A DNA stretch of 64,000 nucleotides from JAJNPS01 sp031378845 (lineage in GTDB: Bacteria > Pseudomonadota > Alphaproteobacteria > Rhodobacterales > Rhodobacteraceae). A program made the position numbers and the translations under genes. The stretch covers positions 32,924-96,923 of the forward strand of contig JANNES010000008.1 in NCBI GenBank assembly GCA_031378845.1, written 5' to 3'. Shown one piece after another: positions 34,236 to 42,887 of the stretch (within the stretch, counting starts at the first letter, position 1; every line of letters starts with the position of its first letter). Below the pieces are notes generated by a model. It did no database searches and was not told the origin of the DNA. It was given only the letters and a program-made list of their open reading frames with translations.

Positions 34236-35450
34236 ATGACGATCCTGACGTCCACCAAAGGCCAAACCGGCCTGCCACGCTATTTTGGACCCGTCTTTGA
34301 GGTCGCGCAGCGGCTTGGAAGGGGACGTCTGGATTTTTGCTTGCCTGATGGCCGGCGCTTTCGGATCGACAGCAAGGTTGCGGGCCCCGTCGCCGAAATC
34401 ACCGTGCACAATGCCGACCTGTTTGCACGGATGATCCGCGATGGAGATCTGGGTTTTTGCGAGGCCTATCTTGACGAATGGTGGACGACCCCGAACCTGC
34501 AAGACTTTCTCGACCTGATCCAGATGCCGGAAAACAACGTCGTGAATGACGGCTTTCCGGGTATGGCGCTGGTCAAGGCATTTGAACGTCTGCGATTCTG
34601 GGTGATGGGCAATTCGCGCCGCCAAGCCCGCCGAAACATCGCGGCACATTATGATCTGGGCAACGATTTCTACCAGCTTTGGCTCGATGACACGATGACG
34701 TATTCATCGGGGTTGTTCCGGACGGGGCAGGAAAGTCTGGAACAGGCGCAGATCGAGAAATATGCCTCAATGATTGATGAGATGGGCGCGCAGCCCGGCG
34801 ATCATGTCCTCGAAATCGGCTGTGGCTGGGGGGGATTTGCCGAATATGCCGCCTCCGAACGGGGCTTGCGGGTCACGGCACTGACCATCAGCCAGGCGCA
34901 ACATGACTATGCCGTGGACCGGATCGCCAAGGCAGGCCTTTCGGATCGTGTGTCCATAAAGTTGCAAGATTACCGCGACGAGAAGGGACTTTATGACGGC
35001 GTCGCGTCGATCGAAATGTTCGAAGCTGTCGGACAACGCTACTGGCCAATCTATTTCGATCAGCTGCGCGAGCGTCTGAAACCCGGCGGCCACGCGACGC
35101 TTCAAATCATCATGGTCCCGGATTCGCGCTGGCCAATCTATAAGAGGGGCGTTGATTTTATTCAGAAATACATCTTTCCAGGCGGCATGTTGCCAGCGCC
35201 ATCGGTCCTGAAAACCGAGATCGAGCGTGCCGGGCTGGTCTTGCGTGGATCGCTGGAATTTGCCGAAAGCTACAGTCTCACGCTGCGGCGATGGCACGAG
35301 ATGTTCAACGATCGTTGGTCCGATGTCGCGCGACTGGGCTTTGATGACCGGTTCAAGCGGATGTGGGATTTCTATCTGACCTCTTGCGCGGGCGCGTTTC
35401 GCAGCGGAAACTGCGACGTGACACAGATCACTGTGACCCGACCACGATAG
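34236..35450 (+). CDS. cfa: Cyclopropane-fatty-acyl-phospholipid synthase family methyltransferase
   Basis: SAM-dependent enzyme that methylenates the double bond of membrane lipid acyl chains. The SAM motif is 'HVLEIGCGWGGFAEYAA'; 'AHYDLGNDFYQLWLDDTMTY' (split) and 'SIEMFEAVGQRYWPIYF' are typical Cfa regions. The length is 404 residues. A strong ribosome site, GGGGAGGGGAAATG, sets the start at 34236. Confidence 0.92.
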   Translation: MTILTSTKGQTGLPRYFGPVFEVAQRLGRGRLDFCLPDGRRFRIDSKVAGPVAEITVHNADLFARMIRDGDLGFCEAYLDEWWTTPNLQDFLDLIQMPENNVVNDGFPGMALVKAFERLRFWVMGNSRRQARRNIAAHYDLGNDFYQLWLDDTMTYSSGLFRTGQESLEQAQIEKYASMIDEMGAQPGDHVLEIGCGWGGFAEYAASERGLRVTALTISQAQHDYAVDRIAKAGLSDRVSIKLQDYRDEKGLYDGVASIEMFEAVGQRYWPIYFDQLRERLKPGGHATLQIIMVPDSRWPIYKRGVDFIQKYIFPGGMLPAPSVLKTEIERAGLVLRGSLEFAESYSLTLRRWHEMFNDRWSDVARLGFDDRFKRMWDFYLTSCAGAFRSGNCDVTQITVTRPR

Positions 35451-35459
35451 GAGAGGACA

Positions 35460-35900
35460 ATGCCAACGGCCGCAAAACTTTTCGGAGGGGTAGCATTTGC
35501 CATCTTGGGTTGGTTGACGGCCCATGTGTATTCTGCTGCGTTGCCCGACGGCGTGAGGGTCGGTGCGTTGCGCGAGATCGTTGCAGCCATAGGCTTGATC
35601 AGCGGATGGCGGATCGCGGGGCGAAGTGCGGGCAAGGGATACTACGCCGCAATGGGCGGTGGCATTCGTAGCGGCATCGTCATGGCATTTTTCGCACTGC
35701 TGGGCTTTTCAATCTACGAGATGGTGCTGTTGTCGATCAAGATGCGTTATGACGGCCCAATGGAAGCCGTCTTGGGCGTCTTTGATCTCATGCTGAAGTA
35801 TGGCAAGTTGATGCTGACCACCGGGACACTGGTGACACTGTTTGGTGGGTCGATCCTTGGCGGCTGGATTGCGGAATTCGGCGGCCGGCACTGGCGGTGA
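35460..35900 (+). CDS. trgA: TrgA family membrane protein (tellurite-resistance locus)
   Basis: 146 residues with four predicted membrane helices and conserved glycine-rich loops 'ISGWRIAGRSAGKGYYAA' and 'FGGSILGGWIAEF'. It matches TrgA, described at a Rhodobacter sphaeroides tellurite-resistance locus together with trgB. Molecular function is unknown. Ten bases follow cfa, and the stop overlaps trgB's GTG start, so all are probably one operon. Confidence 0.85.
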   Translation: MPTAAKLFGGVAFAILGWLTAHVYSAALPDGVRVGALREIVAAIGLISGWRIAGRSAGKGYYAAMGGGIRSGIVMAFFALLGFSIYEMVLLSIKMRYDGPMEAVLGVFDLMLKYGKLMLTTGTLVTLFGGSILGGWIAEFGGRHWR

Positions 35901-37057
35901 ACCACGCCGGTGTCTTTTTCTGCGGCCCTCTTGCTGATGCCGAATTTCGAGATGTTGTGCTGGGATCAGAATTCGCGTCACGTGGTGCCGCGAAGTTGGA
36001 GGGCCATGTGCTGGTCGCGGATGTACATGGGTCTGGCGCGGCTCTGGCGTGCAAGCGGGGCGGGACGGTGTCTGGCCTTGCAGGCGAACTGACTGCTGCG
36101 CAAACCGCACGCCTGCAGCATTGTTCCAAGACGCTGGGGTGGCAGGCCCATCGCATCTTTGTTGCGGGGCACGATGTTCCGCTCACCACCTATCTGGCGG
36201 TCGGCCATGCGGCGGCGACGCTCTGGGACGCCGATGTCTGGATCGAAAGACATGCCCGTCTGGAACGCGCCCTTGCCGCCGATGTGATGCGGCTGATCGG
36301 CATGATCGCGCCCGAAATGCTTGCCGCGCGCCTTGGATCGCTACGCGTGCGCGCGGCGTCTCGGCTACGTGCGCAGGCGCCTGCGCCAACGACCCTGCGC
36401 CTTGCCGCCGATGACACCGGTGTGACGATTGCAGCGTTCCGGCAACCCTATGCGCGGTTCTTTGCGATCGAGGAATATGACCTTACCGTCCGCCGCTTTG
36501 ACGGTCGCCTTGGCCCGCAGGTGACCCGCGCGGTATTTGTCACGGGTGATGCGGTGACGGTGTTGCCCTATGATCCGGTGCGCGACCGGGTGCTGCTGAT
36601 CGAGCAGTTTCGCGCCGGACCGATGGGGCGCGGTGATCCCTCGCCGTGGCAACTGGAGGCAATTGCAGGACGCATAGATCCGGGAGAGACGCCCGAAGAG
36701 GCCGCGCGGCGCGAAGCCGTCGAAGAAGCGGGGCTCGACTTGGGTGAATTCTGGCCTGTCGCGAACTATTACCCATCCCCCGCAGGAAAGACGGAGTTTC
36801 TCTATTCCTATGTCGCCGCGGCCGACTTGCCCGACGGCATCGCGGGCGTTCATGGCCTTGCCGAAGAGGCGGAGGACATCAAGGGCCACGTCATCAGCTT
36901 TGATACGCTGATGACGCTGGTGGCGACGGGCGAGGTGTGCAACGCCCCGGTCATCCTGTCTGCCCTCTGGCTTGAACGTGAAAGACCGCGTTTGCGCCAG
37001 AGGGGTCGTGATCGGCTAGAGGTTCAGCGCGACCCACGCCCCGTTGCGGGCGGATGA
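35897..37057 (+). CDS. trgB: TrgB: NUDIX ADP-ribose pyrophosphatase-like protein
   Basis: 386 residues. The N-terminal half is a gamma-glutamylcyclotransferase-like or TrgB-specific domain ('FFCGPLADAEF', 'VPLTTYLAVG'); the C-terminal half is a NUDIX hydrolase with box 'GETPEEAARREAVEEAGLDL' and preceding Gly-Arg. NUDIX enzymes of this type split ADP-ribose. The start is GTG at 35897, overlapping the trgA stop. The 3' end overlaps the convergent oxidoreductase gene by 42 bp. Confidence 0.87.
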   Translation: MNHAGVFFCGPLADAEFRDVVLGSEFASRGAAKLEGHVLVADVHGSGAALACKRGGTVSGLAGELTAAQTARLQHCSKTLGWQAHRIFVAGHDVPLTTYLAVGHAAATLWDADVWIERHARLERALAADVMRLIGMIAPEMLAARLGSLRVRAASRLRAQAPAPTTLRLAADDTGVTIAAFRQPYARFFAIEEYDLTVRRFDGRLGPQVTRAVFVTGDAVTVLPYDPVRDRVLLIEQFRAGPMGRGDPSPWQLEAIAGRIDPGETPEEAARREAVEEAGLDLGEFWPVANYYPSPAGKTEFLYSYVAAADLPDGIAGVHGLAEEAEDIKGHVISFDTLMTLVATGEVCNAPVILSALWLERERPRLRQRGRDRLEVQRDPRPVAGG

Positions 37058-38191
37058 CCGCACGCAAGCGTCAACAAAGGCCACACCTTCCAGTCCCTCT
37101 TTCAAGCCCGGAAACGTCACCCCGTCCGGAACGGCGGCATCCGCTTTGCGCGCGGTGATGGCGCGGGCAGCCTCGGCGTAGATGTTGGCAAAGCCCTCAA
37201 GGTAGCCTTCGGGATGTCCCGGCGGTACGCGGCTCATACGGGCGGCCTCGGGGCCGGAGCCTGCGCCGCCTCGGGTGATCAACCGCTTGGGTTGGCCAAG
37301 CGGGGTGAACCACAGATAGTTCGGATCCTCTTGTGCCCATTCAAGACCGCCCTTGGTGCCGTAAACCCGCAGCCGCAGGCAGTTCTCGTTGCCGGGCGCA
37401 ACCTGGCTGCACCAGAGCATGCCGCGCGCGCCACCTTGATAACGCATCATGACATGGCCGTTGTCGTCGACGCGACGACCAGGCACAAAGCGGTGCAGGT
37501 CCGCAGCCAGGCTGTCGAGCGTAAGGCCCGTGACGAAGTTCGCGAGGTTGAACGCGTGGGTCCCGATATCGCCGGTAGAGCCCCCCGCACCAGATCGTGC
37601 AGGGTCGGTGCGCCAGTCTGCCTGTTTCTGGCCCGACGCTTCCAACGGCTCGGACAACCAGTCTTGCGCGTATTCGACCTGCACCACCCGCAGATCACCC
37701 AGATCCCCCGCCGCAACCATTGCCTTGGCCTGCCGGATCATCGGGTAACCGGTATAGTTGTGCGTGAGGGCAAAGATCACACCCGAGGCCTCGGCCGCTT
37801 TGGCCAGCTTTTTGGCCTCTGGCAGGGTGGCAGTCAGGGGTTTGTCGCAGATCACATGGATCCCGCGGCGCAGAAATTGCATCGCCACCGGCGCATGCAT
37901 GTGGTTCGGGGTGACAATCGCGACGGCCTCGATGCCGTCCTTTTTGCGCGCTTCGCGACTGGCCATCTCGGCAAAGCTTTCGTAGCACCGCGCCGGGTCA
38001 AGCCCGAGATCGGCACCAGACGCCTTGGATTTTTCCGGGTTCGACGAGAAACACCCTGCAACCAGTTCATATTGATCGTCTATCCGGGCGGCGATACGGT
38101 GGACGGCACCGATAAAGGCATCGCGCCCGCCCCCCACCATGCCAAGGCGGATGCGCAGGGATCGGGCGGTGTGGGCGGCATCAATCGGCAT
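37016..38191 (-). CDS. Gfo/Idh/MocA family oxidoreductase (leftward operon)
   Basis: NAD(P)-dependent sugar dehydrogenase family, 391 residues. N-terminal Rossmann motif 'RLGMVGGGRDAFIGAV', the substrate-Lys motif 'HVICDKPLTATLPEAK', and the catalytic region 'GSTGDIGTHAFNLANF' (D...H). ATG at 38191 is the likely start: four bases separate it from the upstream isomerase gene, and the open frame further upstream lies inside that gene. Third gene of the LacI-isomerase-oxidoreductase operon. Likely oxidises a sugar or sugar derivative liberated by the neighbouring glycosidases. Confidence 0.9.
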   Translation of the reverse strand: MPIDAAHTARSLRIRLGMVGGGRDAFIGAVHRIAARIDDQYELVAGCFSSNPEKSKASGADLGLDPARCYESFAEMASREARKKDGIEAVAIVTPNHMHAPVAMQFLRRGIHVICDKPLTATLPEAKKLAKAAEASGVIFALTHNYTGYPMIRQAKAMVAAGDLGDLRVVQVEYAQDWLSEPLEASGQKQADWRTDPARSGAGGSTGDIGTHAFNLANFVTGLTLDSLAADLHRFVPGRRVDDNGHVMMRYQGGARGMLWCSQVAPGNENCLRLRVYGTKGGLEWAQEDPNYLWFTPLGQPKRLITRGGAGSGPEAARMSRVPPGHPEGYLEGFANIYAEAARAITARKADAAVPDGVTFPGLKEGLEGVAFVDACVRSSARNGAWVALNL

Positions 38192-38195
38192 CAGG

Positions 38196-39251
38196 CTACT
38201 CCAGTCCAAGCATTTTGCGGTTGGCGGCGCGGTCAGTGCCCGCACCAGCAAAGTCGTCAAAGGCCTTTTCGGTCACGCGGATCATATGGGCATCGACAAA
38301 TGCAGCCCCTTCACGTGCACCGTCTTCGGGATGTTTGAGACAGCATTCCCATTCGACCACTGCCCAGCCGTCATAGCCGTATTGGGTCAGCTTGGAAAAG
38401 ATGCTGCCGAAATCGACCTGCCCGTCGCCGAGACTGCGAAAGCGGCCGGCGCGGTTGACCCATGATTGAAAGCCGCCATAGACGCCCTGCCGCCCGGTCG
38501 GGTTCAGTTCCGCGTCCTTGACGTGGAACATGCGGATGCGGTCGTGGTAAATGTCGATGTGATCAAGGTAGTCCAGGTGCTGCAGCACATAGTGCGAGGG
38601 GTCGTACAGCATGTTGGCGCGCTTGTGCCCTTTGACGCGGTCCAGAAACATCTCGAACGTCACGCCATCATGCAGGTCTTCACCGGGGTGGATCTCGTAA
38701 CAGACGTCGATGCCGCAGTCCTCGGCATGGTTCAGGATCGGGGTCCAGCGACGGGCAAGCTCGTCAAAGGCTTCTTCAACGAGGCCCGCGGGGCGTTGTG
38801 GCCACGGGTAGACATAGGGCCAAGCGAGGGCGCCCGAGAATGTGGCATGCGCCGTCAGTCCAAGGTTCTTTGACGCGGACAGCGCCTTTTTCAACTGATC
38901 CACGGCCCATGCAGCGCGCGCTTTTGGATTGCCGCGAACGCTTGGGGCCGCAAAGCCATCAAAGGCGGTGTCATAGGCAGGATGCACCGCGACAAGCTGG
39001 CCTTGCAGGTGCGTCGACAGTTCGGTGATCGCGATCCCACTTTCACGTGCGACACCTTTTAGATCATCACAATAGGCCTTGGACGCTGCTGCCTTGTCCA
39101 AATCGAACAAACGCGCGTCCCAAGAGGGGACCTGTACGCCGATGTAGCCGCAATCTGCGGCCCATTCGGTGATGGACTTCCAAGAGTTGAATGGTGCTGC
39201 GTCGCCCGCAAACTGGGCGAGAAACAGCGCCGGGCCTTTGATGGTTTTCAT
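38196..39251 (-). CDS. TIM-barrel sugar isomerase/epimerase-like protein (leftward operon)
   Basis: 351-residue AP-endonuclease-2-type TIM barrel. Divalent-metal ligands are suggested by 'DVCYEIHPGEDLHDG', 'NMLYDPSHYVLQ', 'MFHVKDAE' and 'WAVVEWECC'. The family includes sugar epimerases, IolE-type dehydratases and 3-keto-glycoside eliminases. The ATG at 39251 has GGAGG six bases upstream; a GTG at 39254 is in frame. It follows the LacI-type gene directly and precedes the oxidoreductase. Confidence 0.87.
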   Translation of the reverse strand: MKTIKGPALFLAQFAGDAAPFNSWKSITEWAADCGYIGVQVPSWDARLFDLDKAAASKAYCDDLKGVARESGIAITELSTHLQGQLVAVHPAYDTAFDGFAAPSVRGNPKARAAWAVDQLKKALSASKNLGLTAHATFSGALAWPYVYPWPQRPAGLVEEAFDELARRWTPILNHAEDCGIDVCYEIHPGEDLHDGVTFEMFLDRVKGHKRANMLYDPSHYVLQHLDYLDHIDIYHDRIRMFHVKDAELNPTGRQGVYGGFQSWVNRAGRFRSLGDGQVDFGSIFSKLTQYGYDGWAVVEWECCLKHPEDGAREGAAFVDAHMIRVTEKAFDDFAGAGTDRAANRKMLGLE

Positions 39252-39254
39252 CAC

Positions 39255-40316
39255 TTACCTCCGTCGCGGGGCATCGCCCGCTTCCACATGATCGGGTTGG
39301 TCCAGAAACTGGCTTGTTTCGGGCGTGCGCCGCTCGATCGCGGCAATCAGCGCGCGAGCAAGAAAATCCCCCGCGCGTCCAACATCCTCGTGCACCACAA
39401 GAATTTCCTTGCGGAAGCGGCGCAGGAACGAGATCGCCTCTTTCGCCACCAGATCGAAATCAGCGCCGATCCGAAGGCCTGCACGCTCGGCCCCGTTGAC
39501 CGCAGCCATCGCGGCCGTGGTGGAACCCAAAAGCAGACCGTCCGGGCGGATCGGGGCGCGAAGACGTCGAAAGACGGCATCCTCGATCTGCTCCGAGGGG
39601 GAATCGCTGTTGACCTCTTGGGCAATCTCAAACGTCGCATTGCGCATCGCGGCCTCATCGCGAAAGCCGGTGATCATATGACCTGAATAACTATGCTCGC
39701 GCGGGGGAGCGATCAGGAAAAGGCGGCGGCGGTTGCGTTCCACAAGGGCACGGACACCAAGGCGGGCGAAGACCTCGTTGTCGAAATCGAAATAGGGATG
39801 GTCGATCCCCATGCTGGAGCGACCATGTGCCATGAAGGGAAAGCCGCGTTCCGACATGTAACGGATGCGCGGATCGTCTGGCATGATCTGGTTCAGCACC
39901 ACACCATCGGCAGAGCCCGTCTCCACGATGTAGCGGATCGGGGTCATCGGGTCTTGATCGCGGAAATAGGGCATCACAACCAGATGATAGGCGGTCCCAC
40001 GCACGGCAGCAGCGATGGAATAGATCATCTGGGCCGTGTGGTTCATGACATCAGCTTCGGTCGACAAGACCAATGCGATGACATTCGTCTTGCCCGTGCG
40101 CAGACGCACGCCCGCGCGGTTCGGACGATAGCCAAGCTTGGCGGCCGTTTCACGCACCCGGCGCTTGGTCTCTTCGCCGATATCGGGCGCATCGTGCAAG
40201 GCGCGGCTGACCGTCGCCACGGCAAGGCCCGTCGCCGCCGCAATTGTCTTGAGTGTCGGGCGCTCATGGTCCGAATCATTTGGAGCAACAAGAATGGGGT
40301 CCGGCACGTGTGTCAT
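39255..40316 (-). CDS. LacI family transcriptional regulator
   Basis: 353 residues: N-terminal helix-turn-helix 'TIAAATGLAVATVSRALHD' with hinge 'KLGYRPNRAGVRLRTGKT', then a periplasmic-binding-protein-like sugar sensor. Start ATG at 40316 follows GGGGGGCAAAAG. It is divergent from the ABC importer and first gene of its own operon, so it probably controls both directions through the two palindromes at 40600-40634. Confidence 0.93.
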   Translation of the reverse strand: MTHVPDPILVAPNDSDHERPTLKTIAAATGLAVATVSRALHDAPDIGEETKRRVRETAAKLGYRPNRAGVRLRTGKTNVIALVLSTEADVMNHTAQMIYSIAAAVRGTAYHLVVMPYFRDQDPMTPIRYIVETGSADGVVLNQIMPDDPRIRYMSERGFPFMAHGRSSMGIDHPYFDFDNEVFARLGVRALVERNRRRLFLIAPPREHSYSGHMITGFRDEAAMRNATFEIAQEVNSDSPSEQIEDAVFRRLRAPIRPDGLLLGSTTAAMAAVNGAERAGLRIGADFDLVAKEAISFLRRFRKEILVVHEDVGRAGDFLARALIAAIERRTPETSQFLDQPDHVEAGDAPRRR

Positions 40317-40586
40317 CTTTTGCCCCCCACGTTCAGCGTTTCGCGCGGCGCCGAGTGCGCGGTCGCAGCCGATGATTCGGTCCAGATGGACCATGCTGCC
40401 GGCGCAGAAACGGCATCTGTTTTGCACGCGTGATCGGGCCCGAAAAAGGGCGCATCTACAAGCCTTTCAATATGGTTGTTGCACTGCGGCATTTCTGGCT
40501 TCGCCTGTATCGCGCGTCTTGCCCGAACGGGCAATCCACCCCCATAGAAAGACTTGCCGGTGGTTGACGACAAGCGAAAAGATCTC

Positions 40587-40634
40587 TTGATTGAAAAATC
40601 TGTAACGTTATAGAAATGACCTATAACGATTTAG
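40587..40634 (+). promoter_or_regulatory. Promoter with two tandem LacI-type operators upstream of the sugar ABC importer
   Basis: TTGATT (40587-40592), 16 bp, TATAGA (40609-40614) make a plausible promoter. Two 14-bp near-palindromes centred on CG lie on it: CTGTAACGTTATAG (40600-40613) and CTATAACGATTTAG (40621-40634). They share the pattern CTRTAACGWTWTAG, and their centres are 21 bp apart, about two helical turns, so two repressor dimers could sit on one face of the helix. The first covers the -10. The remaining bases between 40317 and 40586 hold no gene. Confidence 0.65.
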
Positions 40635-40650
40635 AAACTGGGAGGACTTG

Positions 40651-41889
40651 ATGAAAATGATGAAACTTGCAGCGGTGCTTTGCGCATCGGTGGCCTTGCC
40701 GATGACAGCCTATGCAACTGATCTTGAGGTCACCCATTGGTGGACTTCGGGTGGTGAAGCCGCTGCCGTGGCGGAATTTGCCAAAGCGTTTGATGCCACC
40801 GGCAACAAGTGGGTCGATGGCGCAATTGCGGGTTCGGGCGACGTCGCCCGCCCGATCATCATCAGCCGGATTCTTGGCGGCAACCCGATGGGTGCGACGC
40901 AGTTGAACCCCGGCAAGGATGCCGACGATCTGATCGCTGCCGGCCTGATGCAGGATCTGACCGAGCTTGCAACGGCGGAAGACTGGGCCACCATTCTGCG
41001 CCCGAAATCGCAGATGGACAGCTGCACTCTGGACGGCAAGGTTTATTGCGTTCCGGTGAACCTGCATTCGGGCCAATGGATGTGGACCAACCGCAAGGTC
41101 TATGAAGATGCAGGCATTGCACCGCCGCAGAACTGGGCCGAGATGATCGCCGCAGCCCCCGCGCTGAAGGAAAAGGGCATCATCCCGCTGTCGCTGGCCG
41201 AAGGCTGGCCAATCGGCCTCTTGACCGAAGATCTGATCGTGGCCATCGCGGGCGTCGACAACTATGTCGCCGTCTACAAGGACCGCAACATGGAGATGGC
41301 CCGTGGCCCGGAATTCGCTGCCGTGTTCCAGGCCATCGACCAGGCGCGTCAGATCATCGACCCCAAGACCGTCGTTCCGCAGTGGAACGACGCCGTGGCG
41401 CTGGTGATCCAAGGCAAGGCTGCGGCAAACGTGATGGGTGACTGGGCTGGCGGCGAGTTCGCCGTGGCGGGACTGGTTGCAGGTAAGGACTTTGACTGCC
41501 TGCCGGGCCTCGGCGTTGAGCCGGTTCTGGGCACGGGCGGGGATGTGTTCTACTTCCCGAAAAACGAAGACCCGGAGGTGACCAAGGCACAATTGGCCAT
41601 GGCGTCGATGATGGTGACCAAAGAAGTGCAGGTCGCCTTCAACCTCAAGAAGGGCTCGTTGCCGATGCGCGCTGACGTCGATCTGTCCGCAGCCAACGAC
41701 TGCATGAAGAAGGGCCTCGAGATCCTCGACAAGGGCACGAAAGTGTTCCCCAACAACTCGCAGATGCTGGATCGCGACTCGCTCAACCAGATCAACGACG
41801 TGATGAAAGAGTTCTTCTCGGACCTCACGATCACGCCGGAAGCGGCACAAGAGCAGTTCGCAGCGATCATCGAAGCAGCGCCGAAGTGA
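40651..41889 (+). CDS. ABC sugar transporter, periplasmic substrate-binding protein
   Basis: 412-residue extracellular solute-binding protein of the CUT1/MalE type. A Sec signal peptide ends around 'LPMTAYATDLEV', followed by 'EVTHWWTSGGEAAAVAEFAK', a typical sugar-binding start; 'NLHSGQWMWTNRKVYEDAG' is the hinge-region signature. GGAGG ends eight bases before the ATG at 40651. First gene of the importer operon. Confidence 0.94.
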   Translation: MKMMKLAAVLCASVALPMTAYATDLEVTHWWTSGGEAAAVAEFAKAFDATGNKWVDGAIAGSGDVARPIIISRILGGNPMGATQLNPGKDADDLIAAGLMQDLTELATAEDWATILRPKSQMDSCTLDGKVYCVPVNLHSGQWMWTNRKVYEDAGIAPPQNWAEMIAAAPALKEKGIIPLSLAEGWPIGLLTEDLIVAIAGVDNYVAVYKDRNMEMARGPEFAAVFQAIDQARQIIDPKTVVPQWNDAVALVIQGKAAANVMGDWAGGEFAVAGLVAGKDFDCLPGLGVEPVLGTGGDVFYFPKNEDPEVTKAQLAMASMMVTKEVQVAFNLKKGSLPMRADVDLSAANDCMKKGLEILDKGTKVFPNNSQMLDRDSLNQINDVMKEFFSDLTITPEAAQEQFAAIIEAAPK

Positions 41890-41916
41890 TCTTCGGATCA
41901 GTCGTAATCTGATGAC

Positions 41917-41940
41917 CGGCCCGGCAGAAATGCCGGGCCG
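41917..41940 (+). terminator. Strong hairpin between binding-protein and permease genes
   Basis: CGGCCCGGCA, loop GAAA, TGCCGGGCCG: a perfect 10-bp stem with a stable tetraloop, followed by only CGTTT. It resembles the intercistronic hairpins that hold up the 3' end of a binding-protein mRNA and lower read-through into permease genes. Confidence 0.65.
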
Positions 41941-41969
41941 CGTTTGGCCGGTGCAGGGGGAAGAGAGCG

Positions 41970-42881
41970 ATGTCTGAGATGAAGCGGCCAAATCGCCTGT
42001 TCCGGAACCTCACGTCAAAGCTGGCCGCATCGCCGATGATCTTCATCGTTCTTGTTGTCTTCATCGGCAGCACGATGTGGACCGTGGCGTCGTCCTTCAC
42101 CAACATCAAGACGTTGCCGATCTTCACCCCGCGCGAATTCTACGACGCCTTTGTCGGCTTTGCGCAATACGAGCGGCTGTGGAACACGCCGCGCTGGATC
42201 ACCTCGATCACCAATCTGGCGATCTACGGCATCTTCTATTCGGGTTTTGCCTTCATCATCGGGTTCCTGCTGGCGGTGCTGATGGATCAGAAGATCCGCG
42301 CCGAGGGGGTTTTTCGCACGATCTATCTCTATCCCTTTGCGCTGTCCTTCATCGTGACCGGCAAGGTTTGGGCCTGGATCCTGAACCCGGCCTTCGGGCT
42401 GGAAAAGACCGTCCGGGACATGGGCTGGGTCACCTTTTCCTTTGACTGGCTCACCAATCGCGACATGTCGATCTACACGGTGGTCATCGCCGGGTTGTGG
42501 CAGGGCACGGGCCTCGTGATGGCGCTGATGCTCGCGGGGCTGCGCAGCATCGATGACGAGATCTGGCGCGCGGCACGCGTGGACGGGATCCCGAAATGGC
42601 GGACCTATCTGCAGATCGTGGTGCCGATGATGCGCCCGGTGATGATCACGATCTTTGTCATCGTCGCCTCGGGATCGGTACGGGTCTATGATCTGGTGCT
42701 GGCGCTGACCCAAGGGGGCCCCGGCAACTCGTCGCAGGTGCCCTCCATGTACATCTACGAAAAGCTGTTCGTGGGTGCCCTGGCGCAAGGCACTGCGGCC
42801 TCATCGGTGTTGCTCTTGGCCACCGCGGTTATCCTGATCCCCTGGATCGTCGTCGAATTCGGCAAGAAAAGCAGGGTATAA
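41970..42881 (+). CDS. ABC sugar transporter permease (MalF type)
   Basis: 303 residues with six predicted helices. The EAA loop that docks with the ATPase is 'WRAARVDGIPKWRTYLQIVV', and the N-terminal region has the extra first helix of MalF-type CUT1 permeases. Follows the binding-protein gene after a hairpin and precedes the partner permease by six bases. Confidence 0.92.
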   Translation: MSEMKRPNRLFRNLTSKLAASPMIFIVLVVFIGSTMWTVASSFTNIKTLPIFTPREFYDAFVGFAQYERLWNTPRWITSITNLAIYGIFYSGFAFIIGFLLAVLMDQKIRAEGVFRTIYLYPFALSFIVTGKVWAWILNPAFGLEKTVRDMGWVTFSFDWLTNRDMSIYTVVIAGLWQGTGLVMALMLAGLRSIDDEIWRAARVDGIPKWRTYLQIVVPMMRPVMITIFVIVASGSVRVYDLVLALTQGGPGNSSQVPSMYIYEKLFVGALAQGTAASSVLLLATAVILIPWIVVEFGKKSRV

Positions 42882-42887
42882 GCAATC

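Noticed and set aside
40621..41991. 456-residue open frame antisense to the sugar-binding-protein gene
   Set aside because: The opposite strand encodes a signal-peptide-bearing binding protein with a clear ribosome site; the antisense product is His/Arg-rich and motif-free.
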